Source: an uncultured Eubacteriales bacterium (GTDB lineage: Bacteria > Bacillota > Clostridia > Christensenellales > Aristaeellaceae). From it: DNA of 38,572 nt. Where the stretch lies: assembly GCA_902765305.1 (NCBI GenBank), contig CACWZI010000052.1:1-38572 (forward strand). Reading direction: 5' to 3'. Shown piece by piece: positions 14,160 through 22,312 of the stretch; positions within the stretch are counted from its first letter, which is position 1, and the number at the start of each line of letters is the position of its first letter. The notes under the pieces are model-generated. The model was not told where the DNA came from, ran no database searches, and saw nothing but the letters and a program-made list of their open reading frames with translations. The translations under genes and the position numbers were made by a program.

Positions 14160-14993
14160 CTATCCTGGCGCCGTAGGGTCTTGCTTTGTCCTTTCAATCC
14201 ACTTTCCATACACTGCTTTCTTGAAGGCGGTATATTTTTTTTCGGGAATTGGCAGAGTCTTTCCGTTTATAAGTGTAACGGAAAAACGCTTGATGGTTAC
14301 AATATATCTCGGATTCACAAGATAGCACTCGTGGCAGCGAATGAGAAGATCCGGATGTTCTTTTTCAAGAGCTGTAGTTGGTGCGGAAGCCTGAAAATCT
14401 CCGTCTATCGTGTGCAGGATACTGTGGCGACCGTAGGTGGTGCTTTCAACCCACATGATCGTATTTGACAGGAGGTACAGGTCAGAGGAATCCATCCCGC
14501 GGAAATGAAGGGGCGTCCCCGGTTCCGGTACGGGCAGACGACCATTGTACACTTCATTTAAGTGTACGGGGTAGATATTGTCCGACTTATGCTTCTGGTA
14601 CAGGTCGGATATATGTACGACCAGCATCCGGGGAACTTTTGCCTTTGTGTCCTCCGTCTTTCGCTCGCACCACGTGATATGGATAATCTGATCCATGGTT
14701 ATGCTGCCGCCATCGGGATAATGCGTAGTGACAGGGAAAGACATCATCACTTCGCAGTAGGAATTATGGGAGGAGATATGGTCCAGGCGGACATTCCCAA
14801 GTGAAAAGGACAGAGAGTGTCTCTCGCCTGCCCAGGCATCCAGAAGCGCCTGCTTCCCGGAGAGAAACTGTCCTTTGGCAGGTCCATACCAAAGAACCTT
14901 CTCATCTACATGATCCAAAAAGGGCTGAATCTCATTCTTATAGTAGCGCTGGACAATATCATTTGTTAGAGCGACTATTGCCTTTGTTTTCAT
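14160..14993 (-). CDS. LytTR-type transcriptional regulator with NTF2-like N-terminus
   Basis: A 277-residue regulator. The C-terminal LytTR DNA-binding domain (about 175-270) is recognisable from IRCHECYLVNPRYIVTIKRF and LPIPEKKYTAFKKAVYG. The N-terminal half (about 1-130; YYKNEIQPFLDHVDEKVLWYGP, then the SGKQALLDAW segment) resembles the cone-shaped NTF2/SnoaL-like fold, which usually binds a small ligand. There is no phosphoreceiver, so it is likely a one-component ligand sensor. It is transcribed away from the M13 peptidase gene across a 311-base intergenic region, a common arrangement for a regulator and its targets. A purine-rich AGAGG precedes the ATG. Ligand and targets are not determinable here. 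Confidence 0.8.
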   Translation of the reverse strand: MKTKAIVALTNDIVQRYYKNEIQPFLDHVDEKVLWYGPAKGQFLSGKQALLDAWAGERHSLSFSLGNVRLDHISSHNSYCEVMMSFPVTTHYPDGGSITMDQIIHITWCERKTEDTKAKVPRMLVVHISDLYQKHKSDNIYPVHLNEVYNGRLPVPEPGTPLHFRGMDSSDLYLLSNTIMWVESTTYGRHSILHTIDGDFQASAPTTALEKEHPDLLIRCHECYLVNPRYIVTIKRFSVTLINGKTLPIPEKKYTAFKKAVYGKWIERTKQDPTAPG

Positions 14994-15304
14994 CTGATAT
15001 TTACCTCTTCTTTTCTTTAACGATTCCCATTGCTCATAGAGTCCTGATTTCCCTATACAGTGTTATGGACGTGGCACCTCAATGCGTTCTGCCCTTGGTG
15101 TAAGACACGGAATTCATCGCTATGGAATAACTCTACATCATTATATCGCAAAACAAGGGCCGAAACAAGTTATATTAGACGGATTTGCGGTTATATTTCA
15201 TAAATCATTGACATATTGCAAGAACTGTTCCATATTATTAGAAAATGGCATTATTTTTTCACAAATAGCCACGATAAAACCGTTATGAAAAGGAGTGCAT
15301 GAAC
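14994..15304. promoter_or_regulatory. Divergent control region between LytTR and M13 genes
   Basis: An AT-rich 311-base region without a gene. On the plus strand it holds a consensus -35 TTGACA (15208-15213) followed at 17 bases by CATATT (15231-15236) or at 19 bases by TATTAT (15233-15238), a probable promoter for the M13 peptidase gene. I saw no clear pair of LytTR half-sites. Confidence 0.5.
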
Positions 15305-17362
15305 ATGAAGAAGATGATCAGTATTCTGTTGACGTTCCTGCTTCTGGCAGGACTGGGAGCCTGTGCTTTTGCGGATGAAACACCCAAAGAGACAGGCGCG
15401 ATCCTGGACGGACGATGGCTGAATGCCGACATCCAGGGGAACGTGACCGAGGACACCCCCGCCGAGCTCAAGGACGACTTCGGGCTGTTCGTCAACAAGG
15501 ATTGGATTCTGCAGGCCCAGATCCCCGCCGGCGAATCCAAGACGGGCTCGATGGAGGATGTCCAACGCACGCTGATGGATCGGCAGATCGCCCTGTTGAA
15601 GGACGACACTCTCACCGGCCATGACGCCGAGCTGGTTCACAAGCTGTACGCGCTGGTTTCGGACTGGGACTACCGCGACGCCCAGGGCGTGGAACCGGCC
15701 ATGCCCACGATAGAGGCGATCCAGGGCATCGACAGCCTGGAGGCCGTCACCGGCTACCTGTGTGACAGGAACAACCTCATGCGGTTCTATCCGCTGACCA
15801 TGGCCGTCAGCGCTGACTTTATCAACCCGGACATTTACATCACGCAGATCGGCACGCCCTCCCTGATGCTCCAGGATTCGGCGGAATACACCGAGCGCAC
15901 CCAGGCGGGCGAGTTGTACTACACGCTGTATGAGCAGCTTGGAACGTATATGCTTACGCGGTTGGGCTACGGCGAGGAGGAAGCCGCCCAGGTGATCGAG
16001 AACGCCTTTGCCTTTGATGCGCTGTTGGCCGCGCACATCAAGCCCACGGCGACGCACTACCAGGCAGATTACTTCACGAGCCTGCTCAACTACTACAGCC
16101 CGGAGGAACTGACGGCGCTGGCGGGCGACTTCCCGATCCTGGACATGCTCCAGGCCTTCGGTTTGAAGGTTGGCGAACGCTTCCTGGTCACGGAGCCCGA
16201 TTTCATCGCGGCACTGCCGGAGCTCTACACGGAGGAAAACGTCGTCCTCATGCGGGACTGGATGGCGCTGAAGGCGGCGTACTCCATGGGAACTGATTTG
16301 GATCGTGAGACCTTTAAGCAGGTGGAGGCCATCTCGAACGCTGTCATGGGCATCACCGGCGAGACCAGCGAGGACGACAACGCGCTGCAGATCGTGCTGG
16401 GCTTGCTGCCCGTGCCGATGGACAACCTATATGTCCAGGCCTACTGCACTGAGCAGCAGCGCCAGGACATGCTGGACATCATTGCGGACGTCGTGGCTTA
16501 CTATCGAAAGATGCTGGAATCGGTCGACTGGCTCAGCGACGCGACCCGCGAAAAGGCCGTCGAGAAGCTGGACAACCTGCGCGTCCGAGCGGTCTACCCG
16601 GACGAGCTCGGCGACTGGTCCGACCTGGACTTCGCCGGGATCGAGACCGGCGGCAGCCTGCTGGCGGCGAACGCCGCGGTCCAGGCGTATGTGATCGCCA
16701 TCCAGTCGGATAAGATCGACACCACCGTGGACAAGGACAAGTGGGATCAGCTGATAATGCGGACGGCGATGGTCAACGCCTTCTACAATCCCCAAGACAA
16801 TTCCATCAACATCCTGGCGGGCATCCTCAACGGCGAGGTCTACAACGAGGATATGAGCTACGAGCAGAAGCTGGGCGGCATCGGCACGGTCATCGGCCAC
16901 GAGATCAGCCACGCCTTTGACACCAACGGCTCGCAGTTCGACAAGCACGGCGCGATCTCCAACTGGTGGACGGACGAGGACTACGCGGCCTTCCAGGAAC
17001 GGGCGGCCAAGCTGGCGGCCTGGTACGACGGCTTCGTTCCCTTTGAGGGTGCGAATTACTCCGGCCAGCAGGTGCAGACCGAGGCCATCGCGGACATGGG
17101 CGGCATGAAGTGTCTGCTCGCCATCGCCGCGCAACAGGCGGACTTCGACTACGACGCCTTCTTCCGGCAGTTCGCCACCGTCTGGCGCATGCAGGGGCTG
17201 CCGGCCTATCTCGTCACGCTGGTCGCGCAGGATACTCATCCGATGCGCTATATGCGCGTCAACGCGACGCTGGCGCAGTTCGACGATTTTATTGATTTCT
17301 ACGGCATTCAGCCCGGCGACGGCATGTACGTCGCGCCGGAGGATCGGGTGGCTGTGTGGTAA
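15305..17362 (+). CDS. Secreted M13 (neprilysin/PepO-type) zinc metallopeptidase
   Basis: A 685-residue exported zinc endopeptidase. It has a hydrophobic signal (MKKMISILLTFLLLAGLGAC) that may be a lipoprotein signal or end at AFA. The M13 N-terminal cap domain covers most of the first 450 residues. The catalytic core has NAFYNPQDNSINILAGIL, the zinc motif HEISH (His532, Glu533, His536) and the third ligand Glu593 with Asp597 in TEAIADMGG, the family's ExxxD. It should degrade small peptides outside the membrane. ATG 15305 is preferred to 15299 because AAGGAG (15290-15295) is 9 bases from the former and only 3 from the latter. It lies next to the M3 peptidase gene but is separated from it by a hairpin and a new promoter. 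Confidence 0.92.
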   Translation: MKKMISILLTFLLLAGLGACAFADETPKETGAILDGRWLNADIQGNVTEDTPAELKDDFGLFVNKDWILQAQIPAGESKTGSMEDVQRTLMDRQIALLKDDTLTGHDAELVHKLYALVSDWDYRDAQGVEPAMPTIEAIQGIDSLEAVTGYLCDRNNLMRFYPLTMAVSADFINPDIYITQIGTPSLMLQDSAEYTERTQAGELYYTLYEQLGTYMLTRLGYGEEEAAQVIENAFAFDALLAAHIKPTATHYQADYFTSLLNYYSPEELTALAGDFPILDMLQAFGLKVGERFLVTEPDFIAALPELYTEENVVLMRDWMALKAAYSMGTDLDRETFKQVEAISNAVMGITGETSEDDNALQIVLGLLPVPMDNLYVQAYCTEQQRQDMLDIIADVVAYYRKMLESVDWLSDATREKAVEKLDNLRVRAVYPDELGDWSDLDFAGIETGGSLLAANAAVQAYVIAIQSDKIDTTVDKDKWDQLIMRTAMVNAFYNPQDNSINILAGILNGEVYNEDMSYEQKLGGIGTVIGHEISHAFDTNGSQFDKHGAISNWWTDEDYAAFQERAAKLAAWYDGFVPFEGANYSGQQVQTEAIADMGGMKCLLAIAAQQADFDYDAFFRQFATVWRMQGLPAYLVTLVAQDTHPMRYMRVNATLAQFDDFIDFYGIQPGDGMYVAPEDRVAVW

Positions 17363-17374
17363 TACGAACAATGG

Positions 17375-17398
17375 CGGCGGCGCTAACCAGCGCCGCCG
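17375..17398. terminator. Hairpin after the M13 peptidase gene
   Basis: CGGCGGCGCT (17375-17384) pairs perfectly with AGCGCCGCCG (17389-17398) across 4 bases. No T-tract follows, so termination strength is uncertain; mRNA stabilisation is equally possible. Confidence 0.6.
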
Positions 17399-17441
17399 TG
17401 ATAATACACGTTAGGAAAGTGAATGTGTTTTGAAGCGTTGG

Positions 17442-17470
17442 TTGACTGTCTGAAGCAGAAATGAGATAAT
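17442..17470 (+). promoter_or_regulatory. Promoter of the M3 peptidase gene
   Basis: TTGACT (17442-17447) and GATAAT (17465-17470) are exactly 17 bases apart, each one base from consensus, 46 bases before the start codon. Confidence 0.75.
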
Positions 17471-17516
17471 CTATTTGGGCTTTGCCCCAGATGAATACAA
17501 AGAGGAGGTCATTGGA

Positions 17517-19385
17517 ATGTTGAGAGGATTGGCATTATTTTTGACGTTAGCGCTTTTGCTGTCTGTCGTGGTCACAGCCGCGTCGGAGGAGACGTTGCCG
17601 ACAACCTGGGATATTTCGAGCGTCTATGCCAGCGTAGACGAATGGCAGGCGGATTACGACACTGTCATGGAGATGTTGAATAACTACGAACAGTTCCGTG
17701 GCAAGCTGAACAACGCGCAGGACATCTACGATTATCTTCAGTTTGCCTATTACACTGAGCTGACACAGCTTCAAAACAAGCTGAGACTCTATGCCGACCT
17801 CGGCTCAAGCCTTGACTCGACTGACCCGGTATTCACCCGGCTGAACGCTCAGCTGAGCGCCATGAATACCAAGGAAGCCCAGATCACCGCCTTCGCTGAC
17901 CCGGAGATTTTCAGCCTTTCCATGGAAGAACGGGAAGCAATCTTCTCCGATCCGCTGTTTGCCGATTACACCTATGCGGTGAAGTACTATACCGATCCTA
18001 AATCCCAGCCCCTGGGCGAGGAGGCCAACACCGCGATGGCCACGATTTCCATGGCTCTGGGCTATCCCTATATGGCTTTCCAGCGCATGGAGTATGTGGA
18101 GATGCCTTATCCGACCGTCACCATGCCCGATGGTACGGTTCAGGAGCTGACCGATGCCGCCTACGATGATATCCTGCATTCCGACGAATACACCCGTGAA
18201 TTCAAGGCAGAGGTCAACAAGCTGTACGGCTCCCGCGCCAAGGACTACATCGACACCATGGCGACGCTGCTGGAGGGCAATGCGAAGCAGGCTTATGCCA
18301 GTGCGCTCCTGAGCCATTTCGAGACGACCCGTGAAGCCCAGTTGTACGCCTATGATGTGGATCCCAGCGTATACGACATGCTGATCGAATGTGCCCATGA
18401 GGGCATCGCGGACTACCAGCGCTACTACCGCGCCCACGCCCGCGGCCTGGGTCTGGATGAGCAATATCCCTTCGACATGGCGACCTATGTTTCCGACTTC
18501 AATCCCGGCAAGGTCGACTATGATGACGCCGTCGCCGAAGTCACCGACGCACTGAGCATATTAGGCGAGGACTACATCGACACCTTCAAGGGCATACTTT
18601 CCAGCGGCCATGTGGATGTCTATCCCAACGTCACCAAGACCACCGGAGCCTTTGAAACACAGCCCTCCTATGATTATCTTCCCTGGGTGTTGTTCAACTA
18701 TAACGGCTATGCAAACGATGTCAGCACGATTGCTCACGAGATGGGTCACGCCATGTATGATGCGCTGACCACCGCAAACCAGCCGAAGCAGTATCGCAGC
18801 CCCACCATATTTACCCAGGAGGTGGCCTCCACCACCAATGAACTGATCTACTACAATTACAAGATGTCACACGCCTCAAATGACGATGAGAAGCTCTACT
18901 ATCTTCAGAACGCCCTTGATCTGTTCACTGGCACCTTCTTTAACCAGGTGCTCTTCGCGGAATTTGAGGATGATTTTTACAGGATCGTGGAGGCCGGCGG
19001 CGCGCTGGATGGCGAGGCCCTGAGCGACAGGTATCTTGAGCTCTTGAATACCTATCGGGGCGACACGGTCATCAGTTTCCCGGAGACCAAATATCGCTGG
19101 GCAGATATCCCGCACTTTTACTATGTGTACTATGTATACCAGTACGCGACATCCATCTCCTACGCCGCGTCCATCGCTCAGGGTATACTGAATGGCGAGG
19201 AAAATGCCGTGGAGAACTACCTCAACTTCCTGAAGGCCGGACACAGCGCCGCCCCTCAGACCCTACTGTCCATAGCCGGTGTTGATCCACTGAATGCAAA
19301 AACCTACCACGCAGCCATGGATTACTTTAAGGGTCTGGTGGACGAGTACGAACGCCTGGTGGATATCAAGATTCAGAACTCATAA
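17517..19385 (+). CDS. Secreted M3 family oligopeptidase (oligoendopeptidase F-like)
   Basis: A 622-residue peptidase of the PepF/oligoendopeptidase clan with an N-terminal signal peptide (MLRGLALFLTLALLLSVVV to ASE). That is unusual because most PepF enzymes are cytosolic. The active site is intact: IAHEMGHAMYD (His407, Glu408, His411) and the downstream ligand Glu435 in FTQEVASTTNE. The N-terminal helical domain (TWDISSVYASVDEWQADY) is typical of the family. ATG 17517 follows AGAGGAGG with good spacing and begins exactly at the signal peptide. With the M13 enzyme upstream it forms a likely extracellular peptide-scavenging pair, possibly under the divergent LytTR regulator. Confidence 0.92.
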   Translation: MLRGLALFLTLALLLSVVVTAASEETLPTTWDISSVYASVDEWQADYDTVMEMLNNYEQFRGKLNNAQDIYDYLQFAYYTELTQLQNKLRLYADLGSSLDSTDPVFTRLNAQLSAMNTKEAQITAFADPEIFSLSMEEREAIFSDPLFADYTYAVKYYTDPKSQPLGEEANTAMATISMALGYPYMAFQRMEYVEMPYPTVTMPDGTVQELTDAAYDDILHSDEYTREFKAEVNKLYGSRAKDYIDTMATLLEGNAKQAYASALLSHFETTREAQLYAYDVDPSVYDMLIECAHEGIADYQRYYRAHARGLGLDEQYPFDMATYVSDFNPGKVDYDDAVAEVTDALSILGEDYIDTFKGILSSGHVDVYPNVTKTTGAFETQPSYDYLPWVLFNYNGYANDVSTIAHEMGHAMYDALTTANQPKQYRSPTIFTQEVASTTNELIYYNYKMSHASNDDEKLYYLQNALDLFTGTFFNQVLFAEFEDDFYRIVEAGGALDGEALSDRYLELLNTYRGDTVISFPETKYRWADIPHFYYVYYVYQYATSISYAASIAQGILNGEENAVENYLNFLKAGHSAAPQTLLSIAGVDPLNAKTYHAAMDYFKGLVDEYERLVDIKIQNS

Positions 19386-19466
19386 CATTCGGTATATTCT
19401 GTTCTGTGACAGCTGCATCCTGAATGCGGCGAGGAAACGAAAAGAAAAAATTGAGCGTATTTTGAA

Positions 19467-19516
19467 CAATCAAACGATGCACCCAGACCCAGCCGTCAGG
19501 GTGCATCGTTTGATTG
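19467..19516. terminator. 18-bp perfect inverted repeat after the M3 gene
   Basis: The arm at 19467-19484 (CAATCAAACGATGCACCC) is perfectly complementary to 19499-19516, with a 14-base centre. It lies 82 bases beyond the M3 stop. There is no T-run, so it may be a mobile-element end or a processed hairpin instead of a terminator. Confidence 0.7.
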
Positions 19517-19519
19517 TAT

Positions 19520-19750
19520 CAATTTGCGTCTGAAGGGGGAAATTACTCACTCACCCGTTCTCTTGGATCGTACATAAATCCGGGCAGTATTGGATTTTAT
19601 CTTGTTTCGCAGACTCATCCATTCATGCATGCCTTATATGCGGTTCCTCTTCGTCAGGCCGGGACTTTGCCCGCCGGGTTTATATCCTTCCCCCGACATC
19701 CGGCTTCCTTCAGATTCCGCCTCGCGACGGGGTTGTTGCCCATGCAGGGC
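19520..19750 (-). ncRNA. Probable group II intron domain I remnant
   Basis: Read on the minus strand this stretch resembles the domain I region of bacterial group II introns: GGGCAACAACCCCGTCGCG, then GAGGCGGAATCTGAAGGAAG, GGCAAAGTCCCGGCCTGACG, AACCGCATATAAGGCATGC, then GGATGAGTCTGCGAAACAAG and a run reading AAATCCAATACTGCCC. No reverse transcriptase frame and no domain V were found nearby, so it is a fragment, not an active intron. The identification is from memory of conserved intron sequence and should be tested with a covariance model. Confidence 0.55.
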
Positions 19751-19756
19751 GCACGA

Positions 19757-19794
19757 ATAAAAAACGGCATAGCCGCATTTCACGACTATGCCGT
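19757..19794 (-). terminator. Terminator of the minus-strand exported-protein gene
   Basis: ACGGCATAG (19764-19772) pairs with CTATGCCGT (19786-19794). On the minus strand the hairpin is followed by TTTTTTATTC. It lies about 75 bases beyond the stop of the gene at 19870. Confidence 0.85.
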
Positions 19795-19808
19795 ATTTCC
19801 GGGATTAT

Positions 19809-19851
19809 GAAATCCCTAAGTTGCACCCGCTAAATGCGGGGCGTTTTGCTG
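19809..19851 (-). repeat. Dispersed 42-43 nt 3'-UTR element, copy 2
   Basis: On the minus strand it reads CAGCAAAACGCCCCGC, ATTTAGCGGG, then TGCAACTTAGGGATTTC. It matches 13970-14011 at about 37 of 43 positions, with the hairpin CCCGC-ATTTA-GCGGG best preserved here. It begins 18 bases after the stop of the upstream minus-strand gene, and a T-tailed terminator follows. Confidence 0.75.
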
Positions 19852-19869
19852 TGTGGGCAGGTCTTTCTC

Positions 19870-20283
19870 TCAGAACACCAGTGCCGCGTCGTAACCCATG
19901 GCATCCTGTACCAGGTCGAATATCTCCCACAGGCGCTCACGGTCTGCATCGGAGAAACGATAGGTCTTGTTGGCCGCGTTGTCAATCAGGTAGGGGCAGC
20001 CGTCGGTAGCGATCGCGAAGTCAAAAACCTTGTCCTCGCCAAACCTGCAGAACAGCGTGCTGTTCATCGTGCAGTTTTCAAGCTCTCCCTTGTTCTTTTT
20101 GGCCCGCAAAAGCATGTCCTGTAGCTCCTGAAGCGTGCCGTCGTCCACTACGGTCTGCTCACAGCGGTTGCCGTCGTAATCCTCATAGATCATGGTCGCT
20201 TCCGTCATCTTTGAAGCCGCCAGCGCTCCGGAAGAGGCCAACAGCAACCCTACCGCCAGCAGCAGGCAAATCAATTTCTTCAA
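19870..20283 (-). CDS. Small exported protein of unknown function
   Basis: A 137-residue protein with a clear signal peptide (MKKLICLLLAVGLLLASSG to ALA, about 1-22) and a mature domain of about 115 residues. The mature part contains three Cys (RCEQ, NCTM, FCRFG) plus one in DGCPYL, which could form two disulfides, and an acidic C-terminal helix (DADRERLWEIFDLVQDAMG). I do not recognise the family. It starts at TTG 20283, supported by GAGGG 7 bases upstream; no ATG is near. It is a single gene between two minus-strand terminators. Confidence 0.75.
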   Translation of the reverse strand: MKKLICLLLAVGLLLASSGALAASKMTEATMIYEDYDGNRCEQTVVDDGTLQELQDMLLRAKKNKGELENCTMNSTLFCRFGEDKVFDFAIATDGCPYLIDNAANKTYRFSDADRERLWEIFDLVQDAMGYDAALVF

Positions 20284-20304
20284 TATATGTCCCTCATTTC
20301 ATAT

Positions 20305-20346
20305 AAAAAATCCCACCGCATGCCCTTGTGCATGATTCGGTAGGAT
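20305..20346 (-). terminator. Terminator after the Nudix gene
   Basis: On the minus strand ATCCTACCG pairs with CGGTGGGAT (one mismatch), an inner CATG pairs with CATG, and TTTTTT follows (20305-20310 on the plus strand as A6). It closes the parA-parB-membrane protein-Nudix transcript. Confidence 0.8.
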
Positions 20347-20415
20347 CATTATACACGCGCCGTTGATCGGAATCAATGCAGTAGCGGCAAGTGTCAATGA
20401 ATCATCAAGCCTACA

Positions 20416-20802
20416 TCACAATTGCCCGGAATAATGCCGCTCCACGAACACCCGGTCCGCCCCGGCAAAGTCATAGCCGGGCATGTCCGCTGGATCCGCC
20501 CAGGCTATGGCGTTGCACTGAACCGCAGTTGGCTCGCCTGACATCAGGGTACAGCTGTAGAACAACACCAGCACATCCCGATCCGGGTAGCGGTGGAGCA
20601 CCGCGTCGCAAATATGACCCACAGCCACGTCGATGTCCAGCTCCTCCCGGAGCTCCCGGGCCAGCGCCGCCTCGGGGGTCTCCCCCGCTTCCAGCTTACC
20701 GCCGGGAAATTCCCATTTCAAGCCGTTGTGAGCGTCCGGCAGGCGTTGACACAGCATTACCCTGCCCCCTCGCTCCACCACAGCAGCCGCCACCACCAGC
20801 AT
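20416..20802 (-). CDS. Nudix hydrolase (MutT-like)
   Basis: A 128-residue Nudix protein, a metal-dependent pyrophosphatase of the (deoxy)nucleoside triphosphate or NUDT1-like type, possibly sanitising oxidised nucleotides. The Nudix box spans residues 35-57 (GKLEAGETPEAALARELREEL) and keeps the essential Glu residues in REL-x-EE; the usual final Gly is Asp. WEFPGGK precedes it, as in MutT. ATG 20802 follows GGAGG and lies 2 bases after the stop of the upstream gene, so the two are cotranscribed with parAB. The exact substrate cannot be read from the sequence. Confidence 0.9.
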   Translation of the reverse strand: MLVVAAAVVERGGRVMLCQRLPDAHNGLKWEFPGGKLEAGETPEAALARELREELDIDVAVGHICDAVLHRYPDRDVLVLFYSCTLMSGEPTAVQCNAIAWADPADMPGYDFAGADRVFVERHYSGQL

Positions 20803-20804
20803 GG

Positions 20805-21332
20805 CTATGCCTCCTCCACCGAGCGGATGTGCCGGCCGAAGCAATGCAGCGTCACCGCCCTGCCCACCGGAGGCAACAGATCCCGCTTGCTGGCGTTCAG
20901 GTACACGATGCGCTCCTCCCGGGTATCCTCGCCGGCCTCCAGCTGCTGAATGCGCTCAGCCAGGGCGGAAGCGCCATTCTGTGCGGCACTGTCGGCCCCG
21001 GTCAACTGGACCCGCACCGGAAGCACCATTGCCCCGTCCTGAAGCTCGGCTTCGCCGGCGACATTCACGATCACGCCCCGCACATCCCGGGAGAGGCCAT
21101 CCGCCATGTCCCGCAAAAAACGCCTGTAGCGCAAATTGGGCCACAGGTGGGCAACGAAGCCGTAGATGAACGCCACGATCAGCAGCGGCAAGGCAACCAA
21201 AGCCAGCGTGTGGTTCCGCTTCACCAGCGCAAACACGAACGCCGCAATGAATATCGCCAGCACCGGTATCAGCACCAGCCAACCACGGCGTATCCGGAAA
21301 TTGACTTCAAGCATGTCCCGTTCTGAGTACAT
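20805..21332 (-). CDS. Membrane protein of unknown function downstream of parB
   Basis: A 175-residue protein with two hydrophobic helices near the N-terminus (GWLVLIPVLAIFIAAFVFAL and ALVALPLLIVAFIYGFVAHL) and a soluble C-terminal domain of about 110 residues on the cytoplasmic side, containing a beta-rich pattern (DVRGVIVNVAGEAELQDG; VLPVRVQLTG). No known motif. ATG 21332 is about 9 bases from GGAGA. GTG 21341, which overlaps the parB stop as GTGA, is the alternative and would add three residues. Position immediately after parB suggests it is expressed with the chromosome-segregation genes, without implying a role there. Confidence 0.75.
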   Translation of the reverse strand: MYSERDMLEVNFRIRRGWLVLIPVLAIFIAAFVFALVKRNHTLALVALPLLIVAFIYGFVAHLWPNLRYRRFLRDMADGLSRDVRGVIVNVAGEAELQDGAMVLPVRVQLTGADSAAQNGASALAERIQQLEAGEDTREERIVYLNASKRDLLPPVGRAVTLHCFGRHIRSVEEA

Positions 21333-21337
21333 CTGCG

Positions 21338-22231
21338 TCACTTCTCCCGCGCCATCTCCAGTACATCCCAGATGCGCTGCAAATCGTCGCTGTTGTAGTA
21401 GAAAAGGGTGATCCTGCCGCTGTCGTTGGTGCCGTCCAGGCGCACGCGGGTGCCAAACAGCTCCCGGGCCATGTTCTCCAGCTCACCGATCTGGGCATCC
21501 CTGACCTTGCGCGCCTTGGGTCCCTCCTCCTTCACCGGCTGGGCACAGATGCGCTCCAGCTGGCGCACCGACCAGCCCTGTTGAACGGTGAGGTTGGCCA
21601 GCTGTACCTGGCGGCGGGGCTCCACAGTCACCAGCGCCCTCGCATGGCCCGCGGACAGCTTGCCCTCGGCCAACAGCTGCTTTACGCTTTCGGGCAGGGT
21701 CAGCAGCCGCAACAGATTGGCCACCGCAGGCCGGCTCTTGCCCAGGCGCTCGGCGGCCTTTTCCTGGGTCAGGCCAGCTTCGTCCATCAGCTGGCGCACG
21801 CCCATGGCCTCCTCCACCGGATTCAGATCGTCGCGTTGCAGGTTCTCGATCAGCGCGGCCTCCAGCCGCTTCTGACTGTCCCAATCCCGCACAATGGCGG
21901 GAATCTCGTCAAGCCCGGCCAATCGGGACGCCCGATAGCGCCGCTCGCCGGCGATGATCGTGAACCGGTCGCCGCTGGGGGCCACGATGATGGGCTGCAG
22001 CACGCCCACCGCCTCGATGGACGCCGCCAGCTCCTTCAGCCCCTCCTCGTCAAAGCTGCGCCGGGGCTGGTCGCGGTTGGGATCGATCTGCCCAATGGGC
22101 AGCATGCGCACCGCGTCCACGGGTTCCTGAGGCTGCCCCGTCTCTGCCGGCAGCGGGGCCTCCGCGACCACATCGTCTCCCAGCAGCGCGCCCAGACCCC
22201 GACCCAGGCCCCGTTGAATCTTCTTCGCCAT
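21338..22231 (-). CDS. parB: Chromosome-partitioning protein ParB (Spo0J)
   Basis: A 297-residue centromere-binding protein and CTP-dependent DNA clamp that loads on parS sites and recruits SMC. The N-terminal KKIQRGLGRGLGALLGD is the ParA-stimulating peptide. The CTPase fold contains IAGERRYRASRLAG (95-101 core) and IENLQRDDLNPVEEA (129-142). The helix-turn-helix EKAAERLGKSRPAVANLLRL (about 157-176) binds parS, and the C-terminal 60 residues dimerise. Order parA-parB on the minus strand is the standard one. An exact parS palindrome was not noticed in the window. Confidence 0.97.
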   Translation of the reverse strand: MAKKIQRGLGRGLGALLGDDVVAEAPLPAETGQPQEPVDAVRMLPIGQIDPNRDQPRRSFDEEGLKELAASIEAVGVLQPIIVAPSGDRFTIIAGERRYRASRLAGLDEIPAIVRDWDSQKRLEAALIENLQRDDLNPVEEAMGVRQLMDEAGLTQEKAAERLGKSRPAVANLLRLLTLPESVKQLLAEGKLSAGHARALVTVEPRRQVQLANLTVQQGWSVRQLERICAQPVKEEGPKARKVRDAQIGELENMARELFGTRVRLDGTNDSGRITLFYYNSDDLQRIWDVLEMAREK

Positions 22232-22284
22232 GATACGATTCCTCCGATATCAGAACGCGTTCCATGAAAAAGCGCTCCGATTCC

Positions 22285-22312
22285 TCATTCCTAATTTCTC
22301 ATTCCTAATTGC
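22285..22312. repeat. 14-base tandem duplication at the parA 3' end
   Basis: TCATTCCTAATTTC (22285-22298) is followed by TCATTCCTAATTGC (22299-22312). The second unit supplies the last Asn codon and the stop codon of parA on the minus strand. Confidence 0.8.
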
